From Candidatus Streptomyces philanthi (lineage in GTDB: Bacteria; Actinomycetota; Actinomycetes; Streptomycetales; Streptomycetaceae), in NCBI GenBank assembly GCA_018114805.1, contig CP073042.1, positions 6,245,501 to 6,309,500 on the forward strand: a DNA stretch of 64,000 nt. The letters are read 5' to 3'. Shown piece by piece: positions 47,856 through 60,185 of this stretch. Below the pieces are notes generated by a model. It was not told the origin of the DNA, ran no database searches, and saw nothing but the letters and a program-made list of their open reading frames with translations. Position numbers and translations under genes: made by a program. Every line of letters begins with the position of its first letter. Position 1 is the stretch's first letter.

Positions 47856-48849
47856 ATGACGGTCACAGCGGCACAGCGCAGCACGGCGGCCACCCCGGCG
47901 CGGCCCGCGGCGACGGCCTCGCCGAACGGTGCGGTGCGGCCGGGAACGATCCTGCACTCCACGGCCCGTACCGGTAGCGAGCCCGGGGCCGGCGGTGAGC
48001 CGGAGATACCGGGCTCGGACGCGGCCCGGCGCCAGCCGCCGGGCGAGACCGCAGCCGAGCGAGCGGACTGGCGCGCCTGGCTGCGGGAGCGCACCGAGGC
48101 GGTCGCCGCTCCGTACGGCCCGCTGTCCGTGACCGGTACTCACTGGCTGGCCGACGCGCCGGACGGCAGGCTGCCGGGCGTGCCGGGGCGGTGGACCGAG
48201 GACGGCGAGGAACTCGTGGTCAGCACCACCGCCGAGGACCTGCTCGCGGTCGACGGCCAGCCGCTGGAGGGCGAGGCCAGGCTCGGGCCCGAGCACGGGC
48301 CGCTGGACGCCCGGGTCACCAGCGGCGACCGGCACCTGGTGGTGCTGCGCCCCGAGGGCCTGTGGGCGGTACGGGTCTTCGACCCCGACGCGGCGGCCCG
48401 ACGGGCGTTCGCGGGGATCGACGCGTTCGACTACGCCGAGCGCTGGGCGGTGCCCGCCGTCTTCCGGCCGTTCCCCGAGGGGCGCACCATCCAGGTGGCC
48501 AACGCCGACGGGACGCGGCGGGGGTTCGGGCTCACCGGGGAGGTGGTGTTCACGGTGGAGGGCGTGGAACACACGCTGGTGGCCGGGGACGAAGGGGACG
48601 GCTCGCTGTGGATCGTGCTCGCCGACGCCACCAGCGGGCGGGCCAGGGCCGAGGGCGGCAGCTACCGGTTCCGCTTCCTGCGGCCCGGCGCGCCGGGCGT
48701 CGACGGGAGGCTGACGCTGGACTTCAACCGCACCCTGCTGCCGCCGTGCGCGTTCACCGACCACTTCCTGTGCCCCCTTCCCGCCGCCGGGCAACACGCT
48801 CCCGTTCCCGCTCACGGCGGGAGAGCGCAAACCGGTCGCGACGGGCTGA
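47856..48849 (+). pseudogene. DUF1684 protein, one-base insertion near the 3' end
   Basis: About 330 residues. ATG 47856 follows AAAGGAC. An unusual Ala/Pro leader of about 65 residues precedes the core: ERADWRAWLRERTEAVAAPY, PLSVTGTHWLADAP, DAFDYAERWAVPAVFRPFPE, RTIQVANADGTRRGFGLTGE and TLDFNRTLLPPCAFTDHFLC. In the run of C at about 48772-48777 one C is extra. Corrected, the end is PFPPPGNTLPFPLTAGERKP, stopping at 48849. DUF1684 proteins accompany LLM oxidoreductases and peptide ABC transporters in actinomycetes. No reaction is known to me. Most of the fold is before the insertion, so partial function is possible. Confidence 0.78.
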
Positions 48850-49133
48850 GCGCGGCCGGTCGACGGTGTGATGGGGGAGCGGGCCGGCAGGGGGGTCGCA
48901 GGAGCGGGCCGTTCCGGGCGCGGTGGGCGCCGGGCGCCGCCGAGGGTGGTTCGCCACCCCTTGTGCGGCGCCGGCCGCAGCCCCAATACTCCTGACAGCG
49001 CTCGTACGGGGGGACGTGAAGCGTGGCGGAGGCGTCGTGTTAGCTGTGCCGTGCCGGGCAGTCGTACCCCCCCGTGGCCGTGCCACCCGGGGCCCGGCGC
49101 GGCAGCCGGCCCACGACTTCCCCGGAGGAAGAG

Positions 49134-50058
49134 TTGAGGAACACCCGCACCACGCTCCGTCCCCGCCCTCGCGGACGTGTCCGCGTCACCGGAGTGACCT
49201 GCGGACTCGCCGCGGTCTCCGCGCTCGCGGTGCCTGCCGCCGGGGCCGCCGCCCACGCGCCGGCCGCATCCACCGCGGTCCGGGCGGCCACCGCGGGCGA
49301 CGCGGTCCGCTCGGCGAACGTGCCCGGCACCGCCTGGTACGTCGACAAAGCCACCAACACCCTTGTCGTCACCGCCGACAGCACCGTCAGCCGGGCCGAG
49401 ATATCCCGTGCTCGCGCGTGCGGCGGGAGCGCACGCCGGCCCCGTACGCGTCGAGCGCACCCCCGGCACCTTCGACAAGCTCATCGCCGGCGGCGACGCT
49501 ATCCACGCGGGCGACTGGCGCTGCTCGGCCGGGTTCAACGCGCGCAATGCCAAGGGCGAGTACTTCATCGTGACCGCCGGCCACTGCACCGACGGCAAGC
49601 CGCCCTGGTACACCACGTCAAACCACCGCACGAAGATCGGCAAGACCGTCGGGTCCAGCTTCCCGGGCAACGACTACGGCCTGATCCGCTACGACAACCG
49701 CTCCCTCAAGCACCCGGGTACCGTCAACCTGTACAACGGCTCGTCGCGCGACATCAAGAAGGCGGCCAACGCCGCCGTCGGCCAGAAGGTGCAGCGCAGC
49801 GTCAGCACCACAGGGCTGCGGAGTGGCAAGGTCACCGGCCTGAACGCCACCGTGAACTACGGCGGCGGGGACGTGGTCTCCGGCCTCGTCCAGACCAACG
49901 TCTGCGCCGAGCCCGGCGACAGCGGCGGCGCCCTGTTCTCCGGCACCACCGCCCTCGGCCTCACCTCCGGCGGCAGCGGCGACTGCTCGTCGGGCGGCAC
50001 GACGTTCTTCCAGCCGGTCAAGGAGGCGCTGAGCAAGTACAAGGTCAACGTCTACTGA
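49134..50058 (+). pseudogene. Streptogrisin-like S1 serine protease A, one frameshift in the propeptide
   Basis: TTG 49134 follows CGGAGGAA. A signal peptide (RVTGVTCGLAAVSALAVPAA) and propeptide (ANVPGTAWYVDKATNTLVVT) run to about 49405, where the frame shifts to LARAAGAHAGPVRVERTPGT and the mature enzyme. The triad is visible: His in FIVTAGHCTDG, Asp in GNDYGLIRYD, Ser in CAEPGDSGGALF. Cys pairs are kept. Mature length is about 190 residues. The lesion stops synthesis before the catalytic domain. It would have been secreted; specificity is chymotrypsin-like or broad by family. Confidence 0.85.
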
Positions 50059-50080
50059 CCTGACCTGACCTGACCTGACC
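50056..50080 (+). repeat. TGACC x5 microsatellite
   Basis: Five tandem TGACC units starting with the stop codon of protease A. The 5-bp unit suggests slippage during replication. It lies outside the coding sequence. Confidence 0.95.
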
Positions 50081-50249
50081 GGGCCCGGTCGTACGGGGGA
50101 GACCGCCGCGGCCGAGCGGCGGCGGCCCCGGCCGGGCCCGGTCGCCCCCTGATCGGGCACTGCGCGACCATTCGGGCTAAGCGGGACTATCATGGACATC
50201 GGTGGCCCGGATGGTGCATCACTCGCGCTACGGACGGCAGGTGGCCGTG

Positions 50250-51290
50250 ATGATCGAGACGTTGCTGACGGTGTTGGTGGTGCTGCTCTGCTGCGGCCTG
50301 GTGTACGCCGTGGCGGCGGCCCGGGTGGTCAAGCAGTACGAACGGGGCGTCGTCTTCCGGCTTGGCCGGCTCCGGCGCGAGGTGCGGCGCCCCGGATTCA
50401 CGATGATCGTGCCGGGGGTGGACCGGCTGCGCAAGGTGAACATGCAGATCGTCACCCTTCCGGTCCCCGCGCAGGAGGGCATCACCTGGGACAACGTGAC
50501 GGTCCGGGTGAACGCCGTCGTCTACTTCAAGGTCGTGGCGCCCGCGGACGCGGTGGTGGCGGTGGAGGACTACCGGTTCGCGGTCTCCCAGATGGCGCAG
50601 ACCTCGCTGCGCTCGATCATCGGCAAGAGCGACCTCGACGACCTGCTCTCCAACCGGGAGAAGCTCAACCAGGGCCTTGAGCTGATGATCGACAGTCCGG
50701 CCGTGGGATGGGGCGTGCACATCGACCGGGTGGAGATCAAGGACGTGTCGCTGCCGGAGACGATGAAGCGGTCGATGGCCCGGCAGGCGGAGGCCGACCG
50801 CGAGCGGCGGGCCCGGGTGATCAACGCGGACGCGGAGTTCCAGGCGTCCAGGAAGCTCGCCGACGCGGCCAGCGAGATGTCCCGGCAGCCGGCCGCCCTT
50901 CAGTTGCGCCTGCTCCAGACGGTGGTGGCAGTGGCGGCGGAGAAGAACTCCACGCTGGTCCTGCCCTTCCCGGTGGAGTTGCTGCGCTTCCTCGAACGGG
51001 CCCAGCACCCGTCCGCGCCGTCGTCTGCCGACGGCTCCACCGCGCAGGGCTCCGCAGCGGACGGCTCCACCGCGCGTGGGTCCTCAGTCGGCGAACCGGT
51101 GGTCGAGCCGTCCGACGCCGCCCCGCCCCGCGCCGGAGCGCTCGCCGGGGCCTCGGCCCGGCGCGGAGCCGGCGGGACGCTGGCGTCCACGGCGCGGACG
51201 CGTACCCGGGGCGCTCCGGCGCGAGCCGGCGAGGAGGTCGATCCGGGCGCCCTCGCCGCCCGCGACGAGCGGCGCGACGGCGGACGTTAG
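50250..51290 (+). CDS. SPFH/band 7 membrane protein (slipin/stomatin-like)
   Basis: A membrane-anchored band 7 protein of about 346 residues. One N-terminal helix (LLTVLVVLLCCGLVYAVAAA) is followed by the SPFH domain: VVKQYERGVVFRLGRLRREV, RPGFTMIVPGVDRLRKVNMQ, ITWDNVTVRVNAVVYFKVVA and a coiled helical part with DVSLPETMKRSMARQAEADR. A Ser/Thr/Ala-rich low-complexity tail with near repeats of ADGSTARGS closes it. ATG 50250, with AGGTGG upstream, is preferred; GTG 50202 is possible. Such proteins scaffold membrane domains. It is intact, between two broken protease genes. Confidence 0.85.
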   Translation: MIETLLTVLVVLLCCGLVYAVAAARVVKQYERGVVFRLGRLRREVRRPGFTMIVPGVDRLRKVNMQIVTLPVPAQEGITWDNVTVRVNAVVYFKVVAPADAVVAVEDYRFAVSQMAQTSLRSIIGKSDLDDLLSNREKLNQGLELMIDSPAVGWGVHIDRVEIKDVSLPETMKRSMARQAEADRERRARVINADAEFQASRKLADAASEMSRQPAALQLRLLQTVVAVAAEKNSTLVLPFPVELLRFLERAQHPSAPSSADGSTAQGSAADGSTARGSSVGEPVVEPSDAAPPRAGALAGASARRGAGGTLASTARTRTRGAPARAGEEVDPGALAARDERRDGGR

Positions 51291-51623
51291 CCGACTCGCG
51301 CGCGCCGGTCGCGCCCCGCCGAGCCGGACGACGCGTCCGGGCGGCGATATCAGCCACTCGCGGCGATCACCGCAGGTGTACGGCCCCGCACGGCACGTGT
51401 CCGGGTGCGGTTCCGACGTGGGCGCGGTAGGTGTGGTCTGTGACTCGGGTAGTGCGTGGAGTATGCCATGGCAGCGACTTGAACGTGACCTTGTGTCCCG
51501 CGCGAGAGCCTGGGAATACTCAGCGTAGCAACTTGGCATGGACGCGTCCTCCTGATTCGTCCACGCCTCCTCCGGGTCCGAACCCCTACAAGCCGGACCC
51601 ATCCCCCCACTGGAGGTCTTGAG
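51291..51623. other. Protease B upstream region
   Basis: About 330 bp. Close to the protease, TGGAGGT at 51611-51617 is the ribosome site. No other gene or operator was found. Confidence 0.4.
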
Positions 51624-52691
51624 TTGAAGCGCACAAGCGTACGCCGTTCGGTCATCGCCGGAGCCGGCGTAGCGGCTCTGATCACCACCACCCTCACGCT
51701 GCAGAGCGCCAACGCGGCGCCCACCGCCCCCGCCCCCCTGACGGCCACCGCCGCCGGCGCGCTGGCCACCGACATCACCGCCGACCTCGGCGCCGACGCC
51801 ACCGCGGGCTCGTATTACGACGCCAAGGACCGCAAGCTCGTCGTGAACGTGGTGGACGACTCCGCCGCCGAGCGGGTGCGCGCGGCTGGCGCCGAGCCCC
51901 GGGTCGTCAAGCACTCGCTGGCCGCGTTGAATGCGGCGCGGAGCACCCTCAAGGCCAAGGCCACCATCCCCGGCACCTCCTGGGCGATGAACCCGAAGAG
52001 CAACGCGGTCGTCGTCACCGCCGACCGCACGGTGCGGGGCGACAAGCTGGCCAAGCTGACGAAGGTCACCGACTCGCTCGGCGACCGGGTCACGGTCAAG
52101 CGTTCGACCAACACCCTCAAGCCGCTGCTCGCGGGCGGCGACGCCATCTGGGGCAGCGGCTCCCGCTGTTCGCTCGGCTTCAACGTCACCAAGGGCGGCG
52201 AGCCGTACTTCCTGACCGCGGGTCACTGCACCAACGCCGTCTCCAGTTGGTCGGACTCGCAGGGCGGCCAGGAGGTCGCGGCGACCGAGGGCGGCAGCTT
52301 CCCGGGCGACGACTACGGGCATCGCCAAGTACACGGCCGACGTCCCGCACCCAAGCGAGGTCAACCTGTATGGCGGCACGCAGGCGATCGCCAAGGCCGG
52401 CGAGGCCACCGTCGGCCAGAAGGTGACCCGCAGCGGCAGCACCACTCAGGTGCACGACGGCGACGTCACCGCGCTCGACGCCACCGTCAACTACCAGGAG
52501 GGCACGGTCGAGGGGCTGATCCAGACCACCGTGTGCGCCGAGCCCGGCGACAGCGGCGGCTCGCTCTTCGCGGGCGACACCGCGCTGGGCCTGACCTCGG
52601 GCGGCAGCGGCAACTGCGGCTCGGGCGGCGAGACCTTCTTCCAGCCGGTGACCGAGGGGCCCTGCAGGCCACCGGGACGCAGATCGGCTGA
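51624..52691 (+). pseudogene. Streptogrisin-like S1 serine protease B, two frameshifts in the catalytic domain
   Basis: TTG 51624 starts MKRTSVRRSVIAGAGVAALI, a signal peptide. The alpha-lytic-type propeptide follows (SYYDAKDRKLVVNVVDDSAA; SWAMNPKSNAVVVTADRTVR). The mature part starts at about residue 175 with the triad His in FLTAGHCTNA and Asp in GDDYG. Near 52318 the frame shifts to GIAKYTADVPHPSEVNLYGG, reaching the Ser in CAEPGDSGGSLF. Near 52661 two extra bases (GAGGGGCCC for GAGGCC) shift it back, so the stop at 52691 with ATGTQIG is native. The open frame would lack the active Ser. It resembles protease A and is a secreted protease by family. Confidence 0.85.
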
Positions 52692-52884
52692 CCGGCGCGT
52701 AGGCGCCAGCGCGGCGCCCGCGCGAGGAGTGGCCCCCGGACACCCACACCGTGTCCGGGGGCCGCTCGTGCGCGCGGTGCTCACCGGCGTCAGCCCGACG
52801 ACGTGCCCGTGGGACCGTCCGGCGGGCCGGGGCGATCACGGGTCGCGCCCAGTGGGCGGATCGCGCTCGGCGTGCGGGTAGGGC

Positions 52885-53316
52885 TCAGAAGTGGAAGACC
52901 GTGCCGCGCGCGGCCTGCTGGAGGCAGGAGTTGCCGAAGGTGTGCGAGAAGGAGACGTTCCGCCCCTCCCACACGCCCTGCGCCACGACGGTGACCGGGG
53001 CGTACTCACGGGTGCAGAAGGAGCCCTCGGCCGGCTCGGTCATGTGGGCGAAGTCCGCGCCGGTGACGCCAAGCTCGGCGTAGGCGGCGGTCGGCGCTGG
53101 GTGGCTGCCGTCCGCCTTGGGCTGACAGGTCAGGGTCACGGCGCGGGTGGCGACGGCCGTGGCGTCCTCACCCGGCGCGACCGAGAGCACCTGGGACGAG
53201 GGCGGGTACAGCAAGGTGGTGCCCGTGGGCGCGGCGTGCGCGGTCCCGACGGTGGTAGCCAGGCAGCCGATGCTCAGCGCCGCGGCCAGTGCGAATCCCC
53301 CAGCGATCTTCCGCAT
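52885..53316 (-). CDS. Subtilisin inhibitor-like protein (SSI family), P1 Arg, one disulfide Cys lost
   Basis: A secreted protease inhibitor of the Streptomyces subtilisin inhibitor (I16) family, 143 residues. ATG 53316 with GGGAG eight bases upstream is the start, then a signal peptide ending AHA-APTG. Core strands TTLLYPPSSQVLSVAPGEDA and AVTLTCQPKADGSHP lead to the reactive loop SFCTREYAPVTV, where P1 is Arg; this suggests trypsin-like targets. SSI normally has two disulfides. Here the Cys of the first loop is kept (TLTCQP) but its partner is Tyr (TAAYAEL). The second pair, CTRE to NSCLQQ, is intact. It may still be functional but less stable. Confidence 0.88.
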   Translation of the reverse strand: MRKIAGGFALAAALSIGCLATTVGTAHAAPTGTTLLYPPSSQVLSVAPGEDATAVATRAVTLTCQPKADGSHPAPTAAYAELGVTGADFAHMTEPAEGSFCTREYAPVTVVAQGVWEGRNVSFSHTFGNSCLQQAARGTVFHF

Positions 53317-53913
53317 GTCGAACACTCCCTTGTTCTGAGGTAGCAGATACGTTCCGGAGTCTTACGGACGCGTGCGGTGATCGCACACGCGATGGCTCGC
53401 TTCCGGTCACCATTCGTAATCGAACGGTGACTTATCGTGGCGTTACGCCTGCATGTGGCGGCGCGCGGTCGCGGTGCGGGGATCTGGGGCATGTCGACGC
53501 GCCCGGGGTGGTTCGGTACGCGGTGCGCGCCGCGTGGGTTCGAAAGCCGGTGGGTGCGGATCGGCTGGAACACATCGCTCTCATGCTCGCCTGTCATGGA
53601 TGGATAGGCGCACGCCGCTGATTGTCCTCTCAACCAAGGTCGATTGTTCGTTGAGCCTTGGAACTGAAGGTCGTGTGAGCGGAATCTCGGCGATCGGCCC
53701 GAGTATGACGCTCGCTGGACGCTACGCGGCTTTTATCCAGTTTTTATTTCATGCGCGTTACGTAAGCGTGAAATAAAGCCGCCTCCATAAAATGTTTTCT
53801 TCGTCGTTTATGAGTCATCCAAATAGATTATTTTCCACTGCATCGAGCCGTCGTTCTAATGGTCACGAACCGGCTGCGGGCGATCCCCGCTGAGATTCAG
53901 GAGAACGGCAGCG
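53317..53913. other. Divergent intergenic region, AT-rich centre
   Basis: About 600 bp. The part from 53640 to 53870 is clearly AT-richer than its surroundings (TTTTATTTCATGCGCG; TTATGAGTCATCC). It should contain promoters for the inhibitor gene and for the ABC operon. Codon use gives no gene. Confidence 0.45.
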
Positions 53914-55389
53914 ATGGCCGAAGTGATGGCCGAGGTGAAGTCCAGTGGGCCCGCGGGCCCACTCGTCACCGCCGCCCGCGCGCTGCGCCGCGACCGGGTC
54001 GGGATGGCCGCCCTCGGCGTCGTGCTGCTGTGTGCCGCGCTCGCTGTCTGCGCACCCCTGATCGCCGCGCTCTACGGCAAGAACCCGACCGAGCACTACG
54101 GCCAGAACGACCCTGAACTGCTCAGTCCCGAGGTTCTCCCGGTCCGGCCCAACGGCGGCATCTCCGCCGACTTCTGGTTCGGACTCGAACCGGGGCTCGG
54201 CCGCGACGTGCTGACCCAGTTGCTCTACGGTATGCGCACCTCGCTGCTCATCGCCCTCGCTCGGTCGCCGTCATCGCCGTCGTCGGCATCGTGCTCGGGG
54301 TGACCGCCGGTTATCTGAGCGGAATCACGGACCGGGTGTTCATTTTTATTTGCAATGTGCTGCTCGCATTCCCCACGTTGCTGCTTCTGCTCGCCCTCAG
54401 CCCCCATCATCCAGACCCGATTCGTCTCACCCGGTGAAAACGAACCCGGCTGGATGCAGTTCGCCGTCCTCATCGCGGTCTTCTCCGCCTTCGGCTGGGT
54501 GCCGCTGGCCATGGTGCTGCGGACGACCGTGCGGTCGCTGCGGGAGCGCGAGTTCATCGAGGCGGCCCGGGCGGTCGGCGCCGGGCGGCGGCACATCATC
54601 TTCCGGGAGCTGCTGCCCAACGTCTGGGCCCCGGTGCTGGTGCACGTCACGCTCACCGTGCCGGGCATCGTCACCGCCGAGGCCGCGCTGTCCTTCCTCG
54701 GCGTGGGCATCAACGAGCCGATCCCCGACTGGGGCCGGATGATCTCGCGCGGCTCCGAGGTCTTCTACGACGACCCCACCTATATGGTCTTCCCCGGCGT
54801 CACCATCCTCGTCTTCGTCCTCGCCTTCAACCTGCTCGGAGATGCCGTGCGCGACGCCATCGACCCGCGCACGGCCCGCTCAGCCACCGGCGCGGCGCGC
54901 CCGGCCGCGCCGCAAGCGCCCGCCCGCACGGCGGACACCGGTCCGAGCGCCGCGCGCCCGCCTCCGGGCCCCGTGCCATCGCCCCCCGCGCCACCCCCGC
55001 AGCACCCCCATGCCACCCTTCGTCCTCCTCTTCTCACCAACCCGCCCCACCCGCACCTTCCGCATCGGAGATCCGCATGCCCAGCAAGCTCAGCCACCGC
55101 CCGCGCACCGTGGCCGTACCGGCCATCGCCGTCGTCGCCACGCTGCTGTGCTCCGGCTCCGCCGGCGCGGGCAAGGGCGACGACTACCCGGCGCCGAAGG
55201 AGACCGCCCCGCTCACGGCGTCCCTCGGCACCGCCAAGGACAGCACCGGCCCCGCCCCCGCGATCGCCGGGGCCTGTGAGGGCGGCACCATCCACATCGC
55301 CAACCCCACCGGCTACGCGCACCTGGACCCGCAGAAGATCTACGCCGGCGAGACATACAACACCTCGCTGCTGTGGGGCCGTCAGCTGA
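53914..55389 (+). pseudogene. Peptide/nickel-type ABC permease (DppC-like), frameshifted
   Basis: ATG 53914 follows AGGAGAA. The N-terminus RALRRDRVGMAALGVVLLCA is the DppC type. One G is missing near 54258; the sequence continues as SVAVIAVVGIVLGVTAGYLS. One C is extra near 54397, after which IIQTRFVSPGENEPGW and the EAA region REREFIEAARAVGAGRRHII follow, then LSFLGVGINEPIPDWGRMIS. The core ends near FNLLGDAVRDAIDPRTAR at about 54880. The frame stays open to 55389, overlapping the next gene by 313 bp, which is not credible. A further indel in the tail is likely. Confidence 0.8.
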
Positions 55390-56847
55390 CCCAGTACCAG
55401 GTGGTGGACGGCAAGCCCACCCTCGTCGGTGACCTGGCCACCGACACCGGCACCTCGTCGGACGGCGGCCGGACCTGGACGTACCGCCTCAAGGACGGCA
55501 TCGCCTGAGAGGACGGCAAGCCGGTCACCGCGCAGCAGGTCAAGTACGGCATCCAGCGCACCTTCGCGCCCGGCTTCGAACTCGGGCCCACCTACTGGCC
55601 GGAGTGGCTGACCGGCTCGCCCGACCGCACCGCGGCGGTCAAGAAGTACGGCGGCCCCAAGGACGGCGACCTGGACGCCATCGAGACGCCGGACGACAAG
55701 ACGATCGTCTTCCACTTCCCCAAGCCGCAGGCGGACGTGCCCTACATGGCCGCCCAGTCCTCGTCGTCGCCGGTGCGCGAGGACAAGGACACCGGCACCG
55801 GGTACGACGTCAAGCCGCTGGCCACCGGCCCGTACCGGATCGTCGAGCACAAGCAGAACCAGCGCCTGACGCCGGAGCGCAACCCGCACTGGAAGCCCGA
55901 GACCGACTCCATCCGGCACCAGTACGCCGACCGCTTCGAGTTCACCTTCGGCAAGAACGCGCTCAACACTAGCCAGGAGATCCTCGCTGGCCGCGGCGAC
56001 GGCGCCTCCTCCGTCACCACCCGGGCCGACCTGCCGCCCGAGCTGTTCCGCGAGACCGAGCGCGACAAGGCCAAGGGCAAGCTCGTCGTCAGCGGCCGGC
56101 AGGGCGCGTACGTCAACGACCTGTACATCAAGAACAGCCGCGTCACCGACCCCGAGGTCCGCAAGGCCATCGCCTACCTCTTCCCGCTCCAGCAGGCCCG
56201 CCAGGTGATGGGCGGCCCGCGCGCCGGCAAGTTCGCCACCACCCTCTCCTCGCCGGCCGTCGTGGGGTGGAAGAAGTACGACCTGTTCCCCGCGCCGCCC
56301 ACCGGTGACATCGCCAAGGCCAAGGAGCACCTGGCCAAGGCCAGCAAGCCGGTGACTAAGCTGACGTACGCCTACGAGAGCGACCCGGTGCAGGACCGCC
56401 TCGCCCAGGTGCTCGTCGACGCCTTCGACAAGGTCGGCATCACCCTGGTCACCAAGCTGCTGGACCCGGCCTGCTTCACCCCACCAGGTCTTCCGCGGGC
56501 CCGCCCCGTACGACTTGTGGCTGAGCACCAACTCGGTGGACTGGCCGACGCCTTCCACGCTGCTGCCCGACGGCTACCACAGCGAGCTGGACGCCCTCTC
56601 CAACGGCATCCGGTACAGCAACCCGGCCGTAGACGAGGAGTTGGAGCGGATCGAGAAGATCGGCGACGCCAAGCAGAAGGCCGCCGCCCTCATCGACCTC
56701 GAACAGGTCGTGATGAAGGACGCCCCCGTGGTGCCGTTCCTCTACCCGCACGTCTCCCAGGTGCGCGGCGAGAACATCGGCGGCGCGTTCATCCACCCCA
56801 TCTACGGCAGCATCAGCGCGGCCTGGCTCTACCGCGCCGACTCCTGA
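55077..56847 (+). pseudogene. Extracellular peptide-binding protein (SBP family 5), in-frame TGA and one frameshift
   Basis: A periplasmic-type binding lipoprotein for peptides or other small ligands. ATG 55077 with GGAG upstream begins a signal sequence (VAVPAIAVVATLLC). The fold is recognisable: AHLDPQKIYAGETYNTSLLW, GGRTWTYRLKDGIA, EDGKPVTAQQVKYGIQRTFA. Codon 144 (55506-55508) is TGA where Trp is invariant (GIA-W-EDGKPV). One G to A change explains it. Near 56475 a shift leads to FRGPAPYDLWLSTNSVDWPT and AAALIDLEQVVMKDAPVVPF, ending WLYRADS. The ligand is unknown. Confidence 0.87.
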
Positions 56848-56865
56848 TCCCGGGACCCACACTCC

Positions 56866-57857
56866 ATGCTCAGCTACGTCCTCCGACGGGCCCTCCAGGC
56901 GGCGGCGGTACTCCTGGCGATCACCGCCGCCGCCTTCGGGCTCTTCTACGCCGCGCCGTCCGACCCGGCGCTCATCGCCTGCGGGCCTAAGTGCGACACC
57001 GCCCAAGTCGAGGCCGTGCGCCACAGCATGGGCCTGGACCAACCCATGGTGGCGCAGTACGTCGACTACCTCGGCGGCCTGGTCACCGGGCGCACCATCA
57101 ACGACGTGGACGGCACGCCCATCGAGTGCGGCGCGCCCTGCCCGGCTTCTCGTACACCCTGCACCAGCCGGTCACCGAGGCCATCGCCGACCACCTGCCG
57201 GTCACCCTGTCGCTCGCCGTCGGCGCGCTCGCGGTGATCGTGGTGCTCGGCGTCGGCACCGGCCTGGTCTCCGCGCTGCGCCGGGGCAGCCGCACCGACC
57301 GGACGCTGTCCGCCTTCACCCTCGTCGGCGCCAGCGTGCAGATCTACTTCCTCGGCTACGCGTTGCAGTACCTGCTCGTGTAGAGTACGGACCTCTTCCC
57401 GCTGCCCGGTTACGTGCCGCTGGCCGACGACCCGGGTGGCTGGGTCGCCGGGCTGCTGCTGCCGTGGCTGGTCCTCGGGTTCGTCAACGCGGCCGTCTTC
57501 GCCCGGCTATCGCGCGCCCAACTCCTCGAGGTCATGCACGAGGGGTACGTGCGCACCGCGCGCGGCAAGGGGCTCAGCGCGCGCCGCGCCCACCTGAAGT
57601 ACACGGCGCGCGGCGCGGCGCCGCCGCTCGTGCAGCTGCTCGGCCTGGAGGCGGGCGCGCTGTTCGGCGGCGCCTTCATCACCGAGACCGTCTTCGGCCT
57701 CGGCGGGGTCGGCAAGTTGGCCGTGGACGCGGTGGTCGGCAACGACCTGCCGACCGTGATGGGCACCGTGCTGCTGGCCGCGCTGTGCGTGGTCGTCTTC
57801 GTCGCCGTCGCCGACCTCGTCGTCGCCTGGCTCGACCCCCGGGTGCGGCTTGCATGA
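56866..57857 (+). pseudogene. Peptide/nickel-type ABC permease (DppB-like), frameshift and in-frame TAG
   Basis: ATG 56866 gives LSYVLRRALQAAAVLLAITA, a DppB start. Near 57140 a frame shift is needed; then LPVTLSLAVGALAVIVVLGV and TLVGASVQIYFLGYALQYLL. TAG at 57381-57383 follows LLV; STDLFPLPGYVPLADDPGGW continues in the same frame. TGG would restore it. The EAA region is EGYVRTARGKGLSARRAHLK. It ends at TGA 57857, overlapping an ATG of the next gene. Both lesions are independent, so it cannot be rescued by a single event. Confidence 0.85.
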
Positions 57858-57907
57858 CCGCCACCGCCGCCCGGCGGCCAGGCTACCCGCCCCGAGAGGA
57901 AGCCCCC

Positions 57908-59668
<1,761 letters not shown>

Positions 59669-59738
59669 CTGGTACCGCGCCGTGGCACGGGCACCCCGAC
59701 GGTCGGGGCGCCCGCGCCACGGGGCGCCCGGCCCGCGC

Positions 59739-60137
59739 TCAGGCGCGGAGCACGGCCAGCGCGTCGACCTCGACCAGCAACTCGGGCCGGATCAGCCCGG
59801 CGACCTGGACGGCCGAGCTGGCCGGGGGCCGCGCGGTGTCCACGTACGCGTCGCGGGCGGCGCGCACGGCCGGCAGGTGGGCGACGTCGGTGACGTAGAA
59901 GGTCAGCTTCACCACGTCGGCGAAGCTCGCGCCGGCCGCCTCCAGGCAGCGCTCGAGGTTCGCGAACACCTGCCGGGCCTGCGCCTCGGGATCGTCGCGG
60001 CCCACCAGCTCGCCCTGGGCGTCCACGGCTATCTGGCCGGAGACGGCCACGAGCGTGCCCGTGCCGATGACGACGTGGCTGAAGCCGTTGCCCGGCGCGA
60101 CGCCGTCCGGTGCGGTGATGTGCTGGTGCTCGGCCAT
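59739..60137 (-). CDS. RidA/YjgF-family protein
   Basis: A 132-residue trimeric Rid-fold protein that removes reactive enamine/imine intermediates, or acts on related substrates. Conserved parts are FSHVVIGTGTLVAVSGQIAV, QARQVFANLERCLEAAGASF, DVVKLTFYVTDV and a C-terminal RPPASSAVQVAGLIRPELLV with the RPxxS/A-type loop, followed by VEVDALAVL. The Arg that in RidA binds the carboxylate is changed in part of the family, so the true subgroup is not clear. It is intact, convergent to the ABC operon. Confidence 0.88.
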   Translation of the reverse strand: MAEHQHITAPDGVAPGNGFSHVVIGTGTLVAVSGQIAVDAQGELVGRDDPEAQARQVFANLERCLEAAGASFADVVKLTFYVTDVAHLPAVRAARDAYVDTARPPASSAVQVAGLIRPELLVEVDALAVLRA

Positions 60138-60185
60138 GGGACTCCTCGCGGTGCGGGTGGTGCGGCTGCTGCCGCCGACCCGTTT

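Noticed and set aside
10190..55510. Dcm-like CCTGG miscalls as the cause of the in-frame stops
   Set aside because: Three of five stops (10198, 47554, 55506) would arise from CCTGG, but 57381 and 60876 would not. It remains possible for those three, but is not a general explanation.
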